Origin: Gemmatimonas phototrophica
GTDB lineage: Bacteria > Gemmatimonadota > Gemmatimonadetes > Gemmatimonadales > Gemmatimonadaceae
Direction: 5' to 3'
Length of the DNA: 64,000 nt
NCBI RefSeq assembly: GCF_000695095.2
Contig: NZ_CP011454.1
Location: 62,001-126,000, forward strand
Below the pieces are notes generated by a model. It was not told the origin of the DNA and made no database searches. It saw only the letters and a program-made list of their open reading frames with translations. Positions within the stretch are counted from its first letter, which is position 1, and each line of letters starts with the position of its first letter. The position numbers were made by a program, and so were the translations under genes. This document shows, in pieces, positions 50,354 to 59,192 of the stretch.

Positions 50354-51625
50354 TTATCCCGACAGTCTTACCGTTTTTTCAACAATCTGTGCGATGAGAT
50401 AGGGGGGGACACTCTCACCGATTGCATGCGCGATTAAGGTACGAGACGCGTCCTTCCCACGAATTATCCAACGATACTCGTATCTACTGACAGTCTGAAT
50501 CACCAACGCTTCATAAGTTGAAAGTACTCGATTCTGCGACGGGTGAATCTTATTGTCTGACGCCTCAAATGGGAAATTGCTTGTTAGGGCACGCGCCGGC
50601 TTGTCCCACTCCATGCGCCGATATGCGGAGTGGAATCCACGAATCAAACGACGAGAGAGTCCGTCCGCTTCGGCAAGGCTCGGCCTAGGGAGAAGTTCTC
50701 CGCAGCGCTCACAGTAGATCGGAGTACTCTTGCTTGATTGCCATCGACCATCTTCGATAAGATCCGAATGCCGACGGTTACCCTGATATCCACAGAATGG
50801 ACTTACGCACTGGTTATTAAATGCGGTCTCCCCCTCTGGAGTGTGACTTACCCACCAGTACTTCTCGGGCTTCATTACGCCGACACGGTGGAGTGGATGA
50901 AACCACGGAGCAGCATTCTTTCCAACACTGGCGTCAATTTCCGGAAAATTACTAATCGCATGTCGGAGCGTTACTGGCATCCGGCGCTCACTGCTGGGGA
51001 AAAATGACATACCGTTCGATCGGTAGAACTCTGCGCCTTTTGGCTCTCTGGTAAAAATGGTAATGAGGCGTTTCCTCAGCTGTGGGATACCGAAATCAGA
51101 GCATGAGATGACTTCGCCACCGCCGACATACTCTTGTCCCAGGCGTTCCCGTATGTAGTCAAGGATAAGACGCGGTCCGTACTCAGTGCGAATCTCGGTG
51201 TAACGCATTCCTGGTACGTTCTCAAGCACTAACCACTTCGGCCGAAGCTCACAGATAACGTCCATAGCCGGAATGATAAGACGATTTCGAGCGTCTTCCT
51301 CTTCGCGAACGCCGGATGCAACTAAGGATTTCAACTTACCCGCACCGTTAGTTGACATTCCCTGGCATGGGGGTGTCCCATATACCATGAACAGTTCTTC
51401 GCCAGCAAGTATTTGCTTGGTTGTTTCGATGATTGTGCTTCGACGATCCCAAATGTCCCCCCGAAACATTTTCGTAGAGGGAAAATTCTCTTCGTAAAGG
51501 TCGCAACGATCTGAAAGTAGTTCGTTCGCAACGAGCACCTCTACACCGGCGGCGACCATTCCCAATTCCCCTAAGCCGGCGGAGGAAAAGAGGCTGATTC
51601 CGAGCTTTCGGGAAGCAGTGTTCAT
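50354..51625 (-). CDS. C5-cytosine DNA methyltransferase with zinc-ribbon-like insert (island methylase 1)
   Basis: 423 residues. Motif I SLFSSAGLGELGM, motif IV GTPPCQG with catalytic Cys87, motif VI LENV, motif VIII GIPQLRKRLITI and the late motif IX-X region with ALTSNFPF and IAHAIGESVPPYL. The target recognition part (about 240-330) contains CVSPFC and CERC (Cys273, Cys278, Cys305, Cys308), spaced like a zinc ribbon, unusual for this family. It should methylate cytosine C5 within a specific site. It is the downstream partner of a second C5 methylase (79-base gap). AT-rich codon use differs from neighbours outside the island. Confidence 0.9.
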   Translation of the reverse strand: MNTASRKLGISLFSSAGLGELGMVAAGVEVLVANELLSDRCDLYEENFPSTKMFRGDIWDRRSTIIETTKQILAGEELFMVYGTPPCQGMSTNGAGKLKSLVASGVREEEDARNRLIIPAMDVICELRPKWLVLENVPGMRYTEIRTEYGPRLILDYIRERLGQEYVGGGEVISCSDFGIPQLRKRLITIFTREPKGAEFYRSNGMSFFPSSERRMPVTLRHAISNFPEIDASVGKNAAPWFHPLHRVGVMKPEKYWWVSHTPEGETAFNNQCVSPFCGYQGNRRHSDLIEDGRWQSSKSTPIYCERCGELLPRPSLAEADGLSRRLIRGFHSAYRRMEWDKPARALTSNFPFEASDNKIHPSQNRVLSTYEALVIQTVSRYEYRWIIRGKDASRTLIAHAIGESVPPYLIAQIVEKTVRLSG

Positions 51626-51704
51626 CGTAGGCTGATCGTATGGGATAGCGGGCGAACCATATTACCAAGAAAAGAGCCATCCAATTGTTTGAACGGCAAA
51701 TGGC

Positions 51705-52838
51705 TCAGTTGAGCATGGAAAGCACGGTCGCTGCGATAGCGCTACCCAGAAGAGGAGGAACTGCATTTCCTATCTGCGAAGCGATTTCAGTGTAAGGTCC
51801 GACAAACAGATAGTCATCATCAAAGGACTGAAGCCTAGCCGCTTCCCTGGGAGTGATCGTTCGATGCTGGGTCGGATGAATGCATTTGTTCGAAGCCGGG
51901 CTTTGGAACTTTACGGTAATAGTTGTTGAGGGCTCGCTTGCTGAAAGACGCGAGTAACATGAACTGAACCCACTACTGATCAGATGCTTTGGAATACTCG
52001 AAATGTTTGGCCCCGCATGCTTTATAACTTCGAGCATTCGATCTGAATGATTTGCGGCGCGATGGAGAGTCAGAGATTTTGCACGCGCTCTTCGAGCCCG
52101 CTGATAGTCATTCTTCGGATCTTGATCGTAGCAGACCAATTCCTGTCCGCGCTCAAGTTGTGGCAACTCCCCGATCGCATCCTCAACCGAAACGGCTCTA
52201 AGAAGACCTGATCCACCAAGCAAGTATCGAGAGCGATCCTTGAATCCGATCACCTTTCCGTCAAAAAAATGCGTAGGCGAAGGAAAGTGAACAGCGCGAT
52301 TATCCCGAGCTGCGATCATAATGAAACGTTCACGCTTCTGCGGAACGCCATAGCTCGCCGCGTTGAGGATTCGCCAGTCCACCGAATAGCCAAGCTTGGT
52401 GAAAGACTCAAGTAGTTGATCGAGAGTTCTTCCCCCCTGGTGAGTGAGCAAGCCGACTACGTTCTCGAGAACGACTACCTTTGGTCGAAATGCCTCGACG
52501 AACTGCGCAAACCTAAGATACAGATTGTTGCGATCGTCCTCTCGCTTGTTCGATCTATTCGGCCTTAGCGATGAGAATCCTTGACAGGGCGGCCCCCCAA
52601 TAACGACATCAACTCTTTTCCGTCGGATCGCCGACTGAACACTTTGCGGTGATACCGAACGTATGTCATTCGTCTCTACTAGTATACCGGGATGATTTCG
52701 ACGGGCTGTTTCGCTCGCTGAGGCATCTAGGTCTATAGCGTACTTGAGTGCGAATCGCGTGGAGAAGTTAAGGAACCCCTGCGAAAAGCCGCCCGTGCCA
52801 CAGAAGAGATCGATAATTGAGAGGTTGTTGGCTCCCAT
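51705..52838 (-). CDS. C5-cytosine DNA methyltransferase (island methylase 2)
   Basis: 377 residues with the full motif set: I IIDLFCGTGGFSQGF, IV IGGPPCQGFSS with catalytic Cys85, VI VVLENVVGLL, VIII AASYGVPQKRERFIMI, IX-X RTITPREAARLQSF and IGNAVPPLLG. This is the common Dcm/HhaI-type domain order. The target recognition region lies about 190-300. With methylase 1 it could protect the two strands of an asymmetric site, as in type IIS-like systems with two methylases. First gene on the minus strand, divergent from the regulator gene at 53030. Confidence 0.93.
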   Translation of the reverse strand: MGANNLSIIDLFCGTGGFSQGFLNFSTRFALKYAIDLDASASETARRNHPGILVETNDIRSVSPQSVQSAIRRKRVDVVIGGPPCQGFSSLRPNRSNKREDDRNNLYLRFAQFVEAFRPKVVVLENVVGLLTHQGGRTLDQLLESFTKLGYSVDWRILNAASYGVPQKRERFIMIAARDNRAVHFPSPTHFFDGKVIGFKDRSRYLLGGSGLLRAVSVEDAIGELPQLERGQELVCYDQDPKNDYQRARRARAKSLTLHRAANHSDRMLEVIKHAGPNISSIPKHLISSGFSSCYSRLSASEPSTTITVKFQSPASNKCIHPTQHRTITPREAARLQSFDDDYLFVGPYTEIASQIGNAVPPLLGSAIAATVLSMLN

Positions 52839-52873
52839 GCTTGATTGACTCCCTAACAGAACGGTTACCTGAC

Positions 52874-52892
52874 GAAAGTAGATGTCACTTTC
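52874..52892. promoter_or_regulatory. possible operator between methylase and regulator genes
   Basis: Inverted repeat GAAAGT-AGATGTC-ACTTTC lies 36 bases before the methylase 2 start on one side and 138 before the regulator on the other. It has the size expected for a dimeric Cro/CI-type repressor site. It does not match the classical C-box of restriction controllers. Suggested by position only. Confidence 0.35.
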
Positions 52893-53029
52893 ATCGCGTG
52901 CACATCGATATTGTAGTCGGGCAGGACGAAATCGAAGTGCGAATCAACTTCTCAACCTCAAACTAACTGAATGGCACCCAACACGCCATGCTAGGGCGTG
53001 GTAGGGATGGCGGAGGGTGCATTAGCCTG

Positions 53030-53284
53030 ATGACTATGGGCAACAGCAAGCGACTCATTAGTGCCGAATCTATCCAGCGAAGCCTAGGCAGAGCGGTTCG
53101 AGTAACACGTAACGCCAAGGGGTTAACTCAAGAGGAAGTTGCGCGTCGCTCTGGATTTGGGTGGAGGCACATTCAAAAGATTGAGGCGGGAGAGGTGAAT
53201 GCCACTCTTCGAACTATTTGTCGCGTTGCGCATGCATTAGATGTTGACCCCGGGGATTTGCTCAAGGAAATCAGGGTGGATTGA
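53030..53284 (+). CDS. Cro/CI-type HTH regulator (controller-like)
   Basis: 84 residues from ATG at 53030 (or 82 from ATG at 53036; the frame is open to 52988). One helix-turn-helix domain: LGRAVRVTRNAKGLTQEEVARRSGFGWRHIQKIEAGEVNATLRTICRVAHALDVDPGDLL, the size and form of restriction-modification controller (C) proteins. It is divergent from the methylases and upstream of the nuclease, so a role in timing their expression is plausible. No strong ribosome binding site was seen. Confidence 0.85.
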   Translation: MTMGNSKRLISAESIQRSLGRAVRVTRNAKGLTQEEVARRSGFGWRHIQKIEAGEVNATLRTICRVAHALDVDPGDLLKEIRVD

Positions 53285-53474
53285 AGTGCCCACCCAGGGG
53301 CAGTCATCTTCGGGAAGTCAAAAGTGGCGGATGGTTCAAAAATACCGCGAACAACGCCACACTTACCCGCTCTTCATCGCTTCGCATTGTCGCACCTGCT
53401 ACTCTCGTTGGCAGGGATAATCGACAGCCAACAAACAGGCGCGCTTTCGGATCACTCCCACAGAAGACACGCAG

Positions 53475-54014
53475 ATGTTAGCAAATACAGAACTGATAAT
53501 TCTTCCCTACTCAAGTAAAGAAGGTCGAAGCATTCTTCAGATACTTGTGTGGGAGCTTGAGAATGGTGGCTGGACATCTTTCCGCGGCGCCGTTGCTTTT
53601 GCTAGGCATTCAGGCAACGATGTTCGACTTCTCAGTGCCCTTTCGTCGTTTGTTGAAAGGGGTGCTTCAATCGCTCTGACCTTAGGAGCTGATACTTTCG
53701 GTACGACTGGTCGTGGGACCGAGTATCACGCCGTAGAAACTCTTCTTCGACTGTTTGCTCCGTATCCGAACGCTGAACTCTTTCTATATCATGAGCCCCG
53801 AAGAACATTTCACCCTAAAATCTATCTCTTCGCGAATGAGCAAGAGGGGCGAGCGTTGTCAATTATTGGATCCTCAAATTGGACAGAAGGGGGGCTTGCC
53901 GAGAATGTAGAAGCAAACGTCTTGATAACGTTTGATTTGACCATTGCAGACCACCTATCCAATTACCAAAGTCTCAAGGGCCACTTTGAACGCTATTGGA
54001 GCGAGATGCAATGA
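53475..54014 (+). CDS. phospholipase D-fold nuclease, probable restriction endonuclease subunit
   Basis: 179 residues with one PLD half-site: RTFHPKIYLFA (His113, Lys115) followed by IIGSSNWTEGGLAENVEANV with Ser133/Ser134 and Asn135. The single HxK motif means two subunits must pair to form one active site, as in the BfiI and NgoFVII restriction enzymes and Nuc. The rest (SFRGAVAFARHSGNDVRLLSAL) fits the same fold. The absence of a DNA-recognition domain in this chain suggests that the coupled next protein supplies it. Low-GC codon use matches the methylases. Confidence 0.82.
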   Translation: MLANTELIILPYSSKEGRSILQILVWELENGGWTSFRGAVAFARHSGNDVRLLSALSSFVERGASIALTLGADTFGTTGRGTEYHAVETLLRLFAPYPNAELFLYHEPRRTFHPKIYLFANEQEGRALSIIGSSNWTEGGLAENVEANVLITFDLTIADHLSNYQSLKGHFERYWSEMQ

Positions 54015-54781
54015 GCGAGGGAGAAGGATTCGCGCGACGCGTAACACTTGAGACTCTTGAGCAATACGCACCGCTTCTTGGAAGGAAATCTGGCGAGATA
54101 AGTGCCCGTCTCGGCAGTGGTTCGACAGACGGAAGCACTGTATTAGAGCCGAATGGACAACCCTCTCCGCCAGATGCTGCCCTTATAGCTGCAGAGGCCC
54201 TGTTCGTGGGAGAGTCGGTAAGGACGGGAATGACCTATCGTCGGCCTACGGTTAAACCCCCAGCTATCGTTTGCGGCGGCCAGCCTCAGACACCGTATGT
54301 CCCAACGGTATCCATCGAGGGTGATGGAGCTTTCCTGCTAATGAGAGTCCGACCACGTCGTACCGGTACTCAAGTACAAGTTTCGCTAATCATTCATCAG
54401 TCACCATTCATGAATCATGCAACCGAGGTTGTCTCGGGTGAGGACCATTCGGTACGTCCTATTGGCTACGACTTTGTCAAACGGGGGAATAACAGAGTGC
54501 CCAATCTCGCAAGGTTCGAGGCCCCAGAAATGAGAGGAATGACCAACCCCGTCGCGATCTTTGAGTGGGTAAGTACCGGTACACTAACAACTGACAGAAT
54601 ACTTAGGTATAAGCTCTTGGACGCAGATACAAGCATCCTTGGCTCGAGGGTTTTCGAGAAGCTCAAGCTTGGAATTAGTACTAGCCCGTTGACGGACTTG
54701 AGCCAATTGAGCGATAGTCATACAGTTGTTTCCAAGTCCGATATCGAGAGTGCACAGTGGTACAGACTAGATCGTAAGTAG
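54011..54781 (+). CDS. unknown protein coupled to the PLD nuclease
   Basis: 256 residues from ATG at 54011, overlapping the nuclease stop as ATGA; a second ATG at 53996 is also in frame. No domain recognised. It begins with a short acidic helix and LETLEQYAPLLGRKSGEISARLG, then mainly strands: VPTVSIEGDGAFLLMRVRPRRTGTQVQVSLIIH, GYDFVKRGNNRVPNLARF, VAIFEWVSTGTLTTDRILRYKLLD. I infer that it is the specificity or accessory subunit of the nuclease, from coupling alone. A restriction effector of a new type or a sensor are alternatives. Confidence 0.6.
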   Translation: MSEGEGFARRVTLETLEQYAPLLGRKSGEISARLGSGSTDGSTVLEPNGQPSPPDAALIAAEALFVGESVRTGMTYRRPTVKPPAIVCGGQPQTPYVPTVSIEGDGAFLLMRVRPRRTGTQVQVSLIIHQSPFMNHATEVVSGEDHSVRPIGYDFVKRGNNRVPNLARFEAPEMRGMTNPVAIFEWVSTGTLTTDRILRYKLLDADTSILGSRVFEKLKLGISTSPLTDLSQLSDSHTVVSKSDIESAQWYRLDRK

Positions 54782-55097
54782 AACCGATGGGGCGTGCGCG
54801 ATCTGCTCTGGGCTGTACTTGCTGGTCCGCATCTGCTGTCCTCTCCGCCCGCACTCGGGGCTTGGGCCAGCCTCTACACTACCGCCAAAATGTGAGTCGC
54901 GCTGGGTCAAGACATTGGGTGCAGACCCAAGGGGTCAGCAGGAAGTTGGTCGGTCTACGGAGACCAACCAGATCATGGTGGCCGTTGCACAAGTGGGAAG
55001 CGGGGGCGAAGCTTGTCTGACAAACGTTGAGACGCGCCCTTTCCCGATGCCCTCGTAGAGTTGAGCCAGAACATGCGATGCTGCCCCGAACCGACTG
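54782..55097. other. island right edge, no convincing gene
   Basis: 316 bases between the end of the island operon and the convergent TY-Chap-like gene. GTTGGTC at 54945-54951 and GACCAAC at 54962-54968 form a hairpin that could end the island transcript. Two overlapping frames of 77-79 codons are low-complexity and probably not genes. GC rises again toward 54800, which marks the right boundary of the island. Confidence 0.5.
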
Positions 55098-55652
55098 TCA
55101 ATCAAAGCCCAGCTCCATGTCGCTATCATGGTCCAATTCCAGGTCGTCACTCTCCTCGGACCAACGTTCAATCCTCGGTGTCACCGGCTCCGGTACTCTC
55201 CGCTTGATCAACAGCGTAGGAAACCGGATTGACGTGCCTTGAGAGTGGAAGGCCTCGTAGTGCAGCATTCCCGGGTGCGCCACGCCGTACACCGTCCGAA
55301 AGGTTTGCGTAGTGCGCCTGGCCAGCTCACGTAGACCAACCTCTGTCGGGAGCATCTGGGTGAAAAAATTCGGCGAACCCAGAGCGCATGGTTCGTCAGG
55401 AAGCGCCGTGGGCCGACTCCAACCCAGGCGTTGCATCCGTGCATACTGCCGTTCATCCAACAGCAGTTCGGGTGGCTCGATGTATCCATTGCCTGCCGCC
55501 TCGGCGCGGATGCCGTAGGCGCCCTGCCCGGCAAACTGCACGTACTGATTCGCCCCCTTGCGCGCGATGATGAGGTACTCGTCTTCGCTCAACGCCCCGA
55601 TGCAGGCGGCGAGGTTTTTCGTGAAGTCGCGCCAGTGCTTGTTTACAGCCAT
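55098..55652 (-). CDS. TY-Chap N-terminal-domain-like protein
   Basis: 184 residues from ATG at 55652 (MAVNKHWRDFTKNLAAC); the upstream open frame is low-quality. The core resembles the YbjN/TY-Chap type chaperone-like fold: SEDEYLIIARKGANQYVQFAGQGAYGIRAEAAGNGYI and ERQYARMQRLGWSRPT, then a helical part with GLRELARRTTQTFRTVYGVAHPGMLHYEAF and an acidic tail. Its molecular role is not established. It lies just outside the low-GC island and has intermediate base composition, so I cannot tell whether it belongs to the island. Confidence 0.6.
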   Translation of the reverse strand: MAVNKHWRDFTKNLAACIGALSEDEYLIIARKGANQYVQFAGQGAYGIRAEAAGNGYIEPPELLLDERQYARMQRLGWSRPTALPDEPCALGSPNFFTQMLPTEVGLRELARRTTQTFRTVYGVAHPGMLHYEAFHSQGTSIRFPTLLIKRRVPEPVTPRIERWSEESDDLELDHDSDMELGFD

Positions 55653-55780
55653 GGGACCTTCCGCGGTTGAAGTGCGGCGAGCATTCGGTTCACAGCAAAA
55701 ACTACGCGGAGGGTCTGACAATGCCGGCGGTGCCCAGGAACCATCGAGACCTACCATTAGCAGGCAATTCACCCAATTTC

Positions 55781-56512
55781 ATGCGCATGACTCGCTCGAA
55801 TACACGCATCTCTGCTAGGCTAGGCGTCCTACTCGCACTCTCCGCCCTGGCATGCGCCAGCCCACTATACGCCCAGCGTGTAGTGCCAGTCCACGAAGAA
55901 CCCCGCCACCGACTCATGTTCGAAGGCGGTGGCCTGCGCGTGCTCGATGTGCAGATCGCGCCGGGTGACACGTCGCTCTATCATCTGCACGCCACGCCCA
56001 TTCTGTACACCAGCGTATCGGTGTCACGCACCATCGAACAGCTCGTGGGCGGTGACTGGCCACCACCAGGCACGCCGCCCATTCTGCAGTGGGTGGTGGG
56101 GCGCACGCTGTCCGACACCATCTATCCGGTGCGTCCCAAATCGCACCGGGTCACGAACATTGGCACCACGCTCTTTCGGCTCATTGCCGTGGTCACCACC
56201 GACGGCACACCGCGGCCGTTTACCACACCCATTGGCAACGAGCTGCTCGGTGCGCCGGAGCTGTCGAATTCGTGGTTCAGGCAAACGCGCGTGACCCTCG
56301 CCCCCGGCGATACGTCGCCATATAAGCAGGCCACGCGCACGGTAGTAGCCATTCTCCCCATGAGCGGCAGCGCCACCATTGAGCGCGACGGCGGCCCCGC
56401 CACACTGCTCTCCACCCCGGGCGCGTTCACGGTCATCGCCGCCGGCACCCGCTACCGGCTGCGCCATAATGCGGGGTCAACCGCGGAAGTGGTGCTGGTG
56501 CAGCCGCACTGA
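55781..56512 (+). CDS. exported cupin-like protein
   Basis: 243 residues from ATG at 55781 (MRMTRSNTRIS) or ATG at 55787, both opening the same signal peptide (LGVLLALSALACASPLYAQ). Two cupin-like units: the first with VLDVQIAPGDTSLYHLHATPILYTSVS (His pair), the second with QTRVTLAPGDTSPYKQATRTVVAILP, GAFTVIAAGTRYRLRHN. Only part of the metal-binding histidines is evident in the second unit. Bicupins of this kind bind metals or small ligands; function unknown. Ended by a strong hairpin shared with pgi. Confidence 0.75.
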   Translation: MRMTRSNTRISARLGVLLALSALACASPLYAQRVVPVHEEPRHRLMFEGGGLRVLDVQIAPGDTSLYHLHATPILYTSVSVSRTIEQLVGGDWPPPGTPPILQWVVGRTLSDTIYPVRPKSHRVTNIGTTLFRLIAVVTTDGTPRPFTTPIGNELLGAPELSNSWFRQTRVTLAPGDTSPYKQATRTVVAILPMSGSATIERDGGPATLLSTPGAFTVIAAGTRYRLRHNAGSTAEVVLVQPH

Positions 56513-56565
56513 CCTGGGTTGTTGCACACACCGGCGGCCAGCACCCTCTCCTTTACGAATGCATG

Positions 56566-56590
56566 ACCGGCCCACGCTGGGTGGGCCGGT
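56566..56590. terminator. bidirectional terminator between cupin gene and pgi
   Basis: ACCGGCCCAC, loop GCTGG, GTGGGCCGGT: a perfect ten-pair GC-rich stem between two convergent genes, followed by GTTGTG on the plus side. It suits both strands. Confidence 0.7.
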
Positions 56591-56604
56591 GTTGTGCCCA
56601 TGGG

Positions 56605-58248
56605 TCAGGGCGCGGTGCGCAGTCTACGGTACTTATGGATAAGCGCGTTGGTGGAACTGTCGTGCGCCAACGCAGGCGTTGACGCGGACTCGAGCTCCGG
56701 CACAATGGCCTGCGCCAGCGCCTTGCCCAGCTCCACCCCCCACTGATCGAACGCGTTGACGTTCCAGATCACGCTCTGCGTGAAGACGATGTGCTCGTAC
56801 AGCGCAATCAGCGCCCCCAACACCGCCGGCGTCAGTGTATCCGCCAGCAGCATATTCGACGGGCGGTTCCCCTCAAACACCCGGTGCGGCACCAGCGCCG
56901 CTGCGGTGCCCTCGGCGGCCACTTCCTCCGCCGTTTTGCCAAAGGCGAGCGCCTCCGCCTGGGCCAGCACATTCGCCACGAGAATGTCATGGTGTCGGCC
57001 TAGCGGCGTGAGCGCGTTGGCAAACACAATGAAGTCGCAGGGAATGAGGCGCGTGCCCTGGTGGATGAGCTGGTAGAACGAGTGCTGTCCGTTGGTACCG
57101 GGCTCGCCCCAGTACACGGGGCTGGTGTGGTAGTCCACCGCGACCCCCTCGCGCGTGACGCGCTTGCCGTTGCTCTCCATGGTGAGCTGCTGGAGGTAGG
57201 CCGGAAAGCGACGCAGATAGTTCTCGTACGGCAGCACGGCAATGGACTGCGCCCCGAGAAAGTTCGTGTTCCACACACTCAGCAGCGCCATGAGCACCGG
57301 CAGGTTCTGCTCAAACGGGGTGCGGCGGAAATGCTCGTCCATCTGGTGAAACCCATTAAGCAGGGCGCGGAAATGCTCCGGCCCCACCGCGATCATCGTG
57401 GACAGGCCAATCGCCGAGTCCATGGAATAGCGGCCGCCCACCCAATCCCAGAAGCCGAACATGTTGGCCGGATCAATACCAAAGGCAGATACCTTGTCCG
57501 CATTCGTCGAGACGGCCACAAAGTGCTTCGCCACCGCGTTCGTGTCGCCGCCCAGTCCGCGCACGCACCAATCCCGCGCGCTCTGCGCGTTGCTCATCGT
57601 TTCGAGCGTGGTGAACGTCTTGGAGGAAACGATGAACAGCGTCTCCGCCGGGTCGAGATCGTGCGTGGCTTCCACCAGGTCGGCGCCATCGACATTCGAC
57701 ACGAAGCGGATGGTGAGTGACCGGTCGCTGTAGTGGCGGAGCGCTTCGTAGGCCATCACCGGGCCGAGGTCGGAACCGCCAATGCCAATGTTGACCACGT
57801 TGCGGATCCGTTTCCCCGTGTGCCCCGTCCATTCGCCACCTCGCACGCGGGTGGCGAAATCCGACATCCGGTCGAGCACCTCATGCACGGCCGGCACCAC
57901 GTTCTTGCCGCCCGTCGTGAGGACCGCCGAACGCGGTGCCCTGAGCGCCACGTGCAGCACGGCGCGGTCTTCGGTGTTGTTGATGTGCTCGCCGCCAAAC
58001 ATGGCGTCGATGTGCGCTTGCAGCCCGCACGCCTGCGCCAGCTGCACCAGCAGGCCAATCGTTTCGTCGGTAATCCGATTCTTGGAGTAGTCGAGAAAAA
58101 GCCCTGCCGCTTCGGCCGTCAGGCGCTCACCGCGACCTGGATCGTTGGCGAACAAGGCGCGCAGATGCGCGGCCTGCAGCATTTCATGATGTGCGCCGAG
58201 CGCCCGCCAGGTGGCGCGTGCGGTGAGAGATTCATCAAGAGCGGTCAT
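56605..58248 (-). CDS. pgi: glucose-6-phosphate isomerase
   Basis: 547 residues, the length of classical PGI (549 in E. coli). Start chosen at ATG 58248 ([21 protein letters not shown]); a longer frame has no conserved sequence. Sugar-phosphate binding loop [26 protein letters not shown], and the PGI signature region [23 protein letters not shown] with the catalytic histidine. The catalytic lysine lies in [14 protein letters not shown]. It interconverts glucose 6-phosphate and fructose 6-phosphate in glycolysis and gluconeogenesis. Single gene. Confidence 0.97.
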   Translation of the reverse strand: MTALDESLTARATWRALGAHHEMLQAAHLRALFANDPGRGERLTAEAAGLFLDYSKNRITDETIGLLVQLAQACGLQAHIDAMFGGEHINNTEDRAVLHVALRAPRSAVLTTGGKNVVPAVHEVLDRMSDFATRVRGGEWTGHTGKRIRNVVNIGIGGSDLGPVMAYEALRHYSDRSLTIRFVSNVDGADLVEATHDLDPAETLFIVSSKTFTTLETMSNAQSARDWCVRGLGGDTNAVAKHFVAVSTNADKVSAFGIDPANMFGFWDWVGGRYSMDSAIGLSTMIAVGPEHFRALLNGFHQMDEHFRRTPFEQNLPVLMALLSVWNTNFLGAQSIAVLPYENYLRRFPAYLQQLTMESNGKRVTREGVAVDYHTSPVYWGEPGTNGQHSFYQLIHQGTRLIPCDFIVFANALTPLGRHHDILVANVLAQAEALAFGKTAEEVAAEGTAAALVPHRVFEGNRPSNMLLADTLTPAVLGALIALYEHIVFTQSVIWNVNAFDQWGVELGKALAQAIVPELESASTPALAHDSSTNALIHKYRRLRTAP

Positions 58249-58306
58249 CGGTGCGTTCCTGTTCGTGCGAATCCTGCCAGCCCGGCGCGCGTGCACGCAC
58301 GCGGGC

Positions 58307-58340
58307 GACGCCATGCGGGTGACGCCATGCGGGTGACGCC
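58307..58340 (+). repeat. 14-base tandem repeat, about 2.5 copies
   Basis: GACGCCATGCGGGT occurs at 58307-58320 and 58321-58334, followed by a partial third copy (GACGCC). It sits between the pgi start and the end of the preceding gene, in the pgi leader region. Slippage repeat with no obvious role. Confidence 0.8.
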
Positions 58341-58426
58341 AATCGTCAGTCCTGCATCTCGCTCGAAGTATGGTGGGACGACGAGTGCCCGTACAGCGGG
58401 AACCGGGAGTCGTTTACGGAGCGGCC

Positions 58427-59122
58427 TCAGCCCCCGCCCGGCATGCGGCATAGCAGGAAGCACCGCTCCAGACGCGATAGCTCCGCCCCCGAGAGCGTCA
58501 GGACGCGGACCCGGCTGGCCGCAAGATTCGCGTCTACCAGACGGCCGATCTCCTGTGCCTGCTGCAGTACGGTGGAGTACTCCGCAAACACCGTCCCGAC
58601 CTTTACTTCAAACAACAGGTCATCACTGCGTTCACGGAAAAACTGCACCCGCAACGACTCGTGGAGCGCAGACATCACCACCTGCTGGGTGTCGGCCTCG
58701 CGCAGGATTACGCGACGACCCATGATCCCTTCGGTGCTGCACTGGTAGCGCCGCCCATCCAACGTGAAGGTCTGCAACACGCCCTGCATGGGCACGGCGT
58801 GTGTCGTGGCCTGTGTCATCAAGGCCCCGTTGGCATCGTGCACGTTGAGCGTAAACGTGCCGGCCGACAGCCGCCCCTGCAGCAAGACGTAGGCAAAATC
58901 TCGCCCACTGATATGGCGCGCCGCGGCGGCCCGCACATCATGCACCGTGGCCGCCGCATTCTCCCGCTCCGCGCGCCTGGCCAGACGGATCCCCCACCAG
59001 GCCATCAACGCCATCAAGACCGCAAAGAAGGCCAGGAGGCCAAAGACGGTGGTGTCGGTCGCTGTCATGACCATAAAGAACGGCCCGGGGCGGTTTTCGA
59101 CAATACGGCGCGTGCTCGCCAT
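58427..59122 (-). CDS. membrane-anchored protein of unknown function
   Basis: 231 residues from ATG at 59122, which has a very strong AGGAGGGG six bases upstream. One N-terminal membrane helix (TVFGLLAFFAVLMALMAWWGI), then a helical linker rich in Arg/Ala/Glu, and a beta-rich domain (FAYVLLQGRLSAGTFTLNVHDANGALMTQATTHA, RYQCSTEGIMGRRVILREADTQQVVMSA). A C-terminal helix with AEYSTVLQQAQEIGRLVD follows, and the tail holds two cysteines. The cytoplasmic or periplasmic side cannot be decided. Divergent from the homocysteine methyltransferase gene with a 70-base gap. Confidence 0.7.
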   Translation of the reverse strand: MASTRRIVENRPGPFFMVMTATDTTVFGLLAFFAVLMALMAWWGIRLARRAERENAAATVHDVRAAAARHISGRDFAYVLLQGRLSAGTFTLNVHDANGALMTQATTHAVPMQGVLQTFTLDGRRYQCSTEGIMGRRVILREADTQQVVMSALHESLRVQFFRERSDDLLFEVKVGTVFAEYSTVLQQAQEIGRLVDANLAASRVRVLTLSGAELSRLERCFLLCRMPGGG

Positions 59123-59192
59123 ATTCCCCTCCTGTTCGACCCGCCCCGCCGGCACGTACGGACAGACATTTTGCCACCGTGGAGTGTCACCC

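Noticed and set aside
53281-53518. Two overlapping frames (66 and 64 codons) between the regulator and nuclease genes
   Set aside because: They overlap each other and the nuclease start, have TTG or weak starts and no domain; more likely leader sequence of the nuclease.
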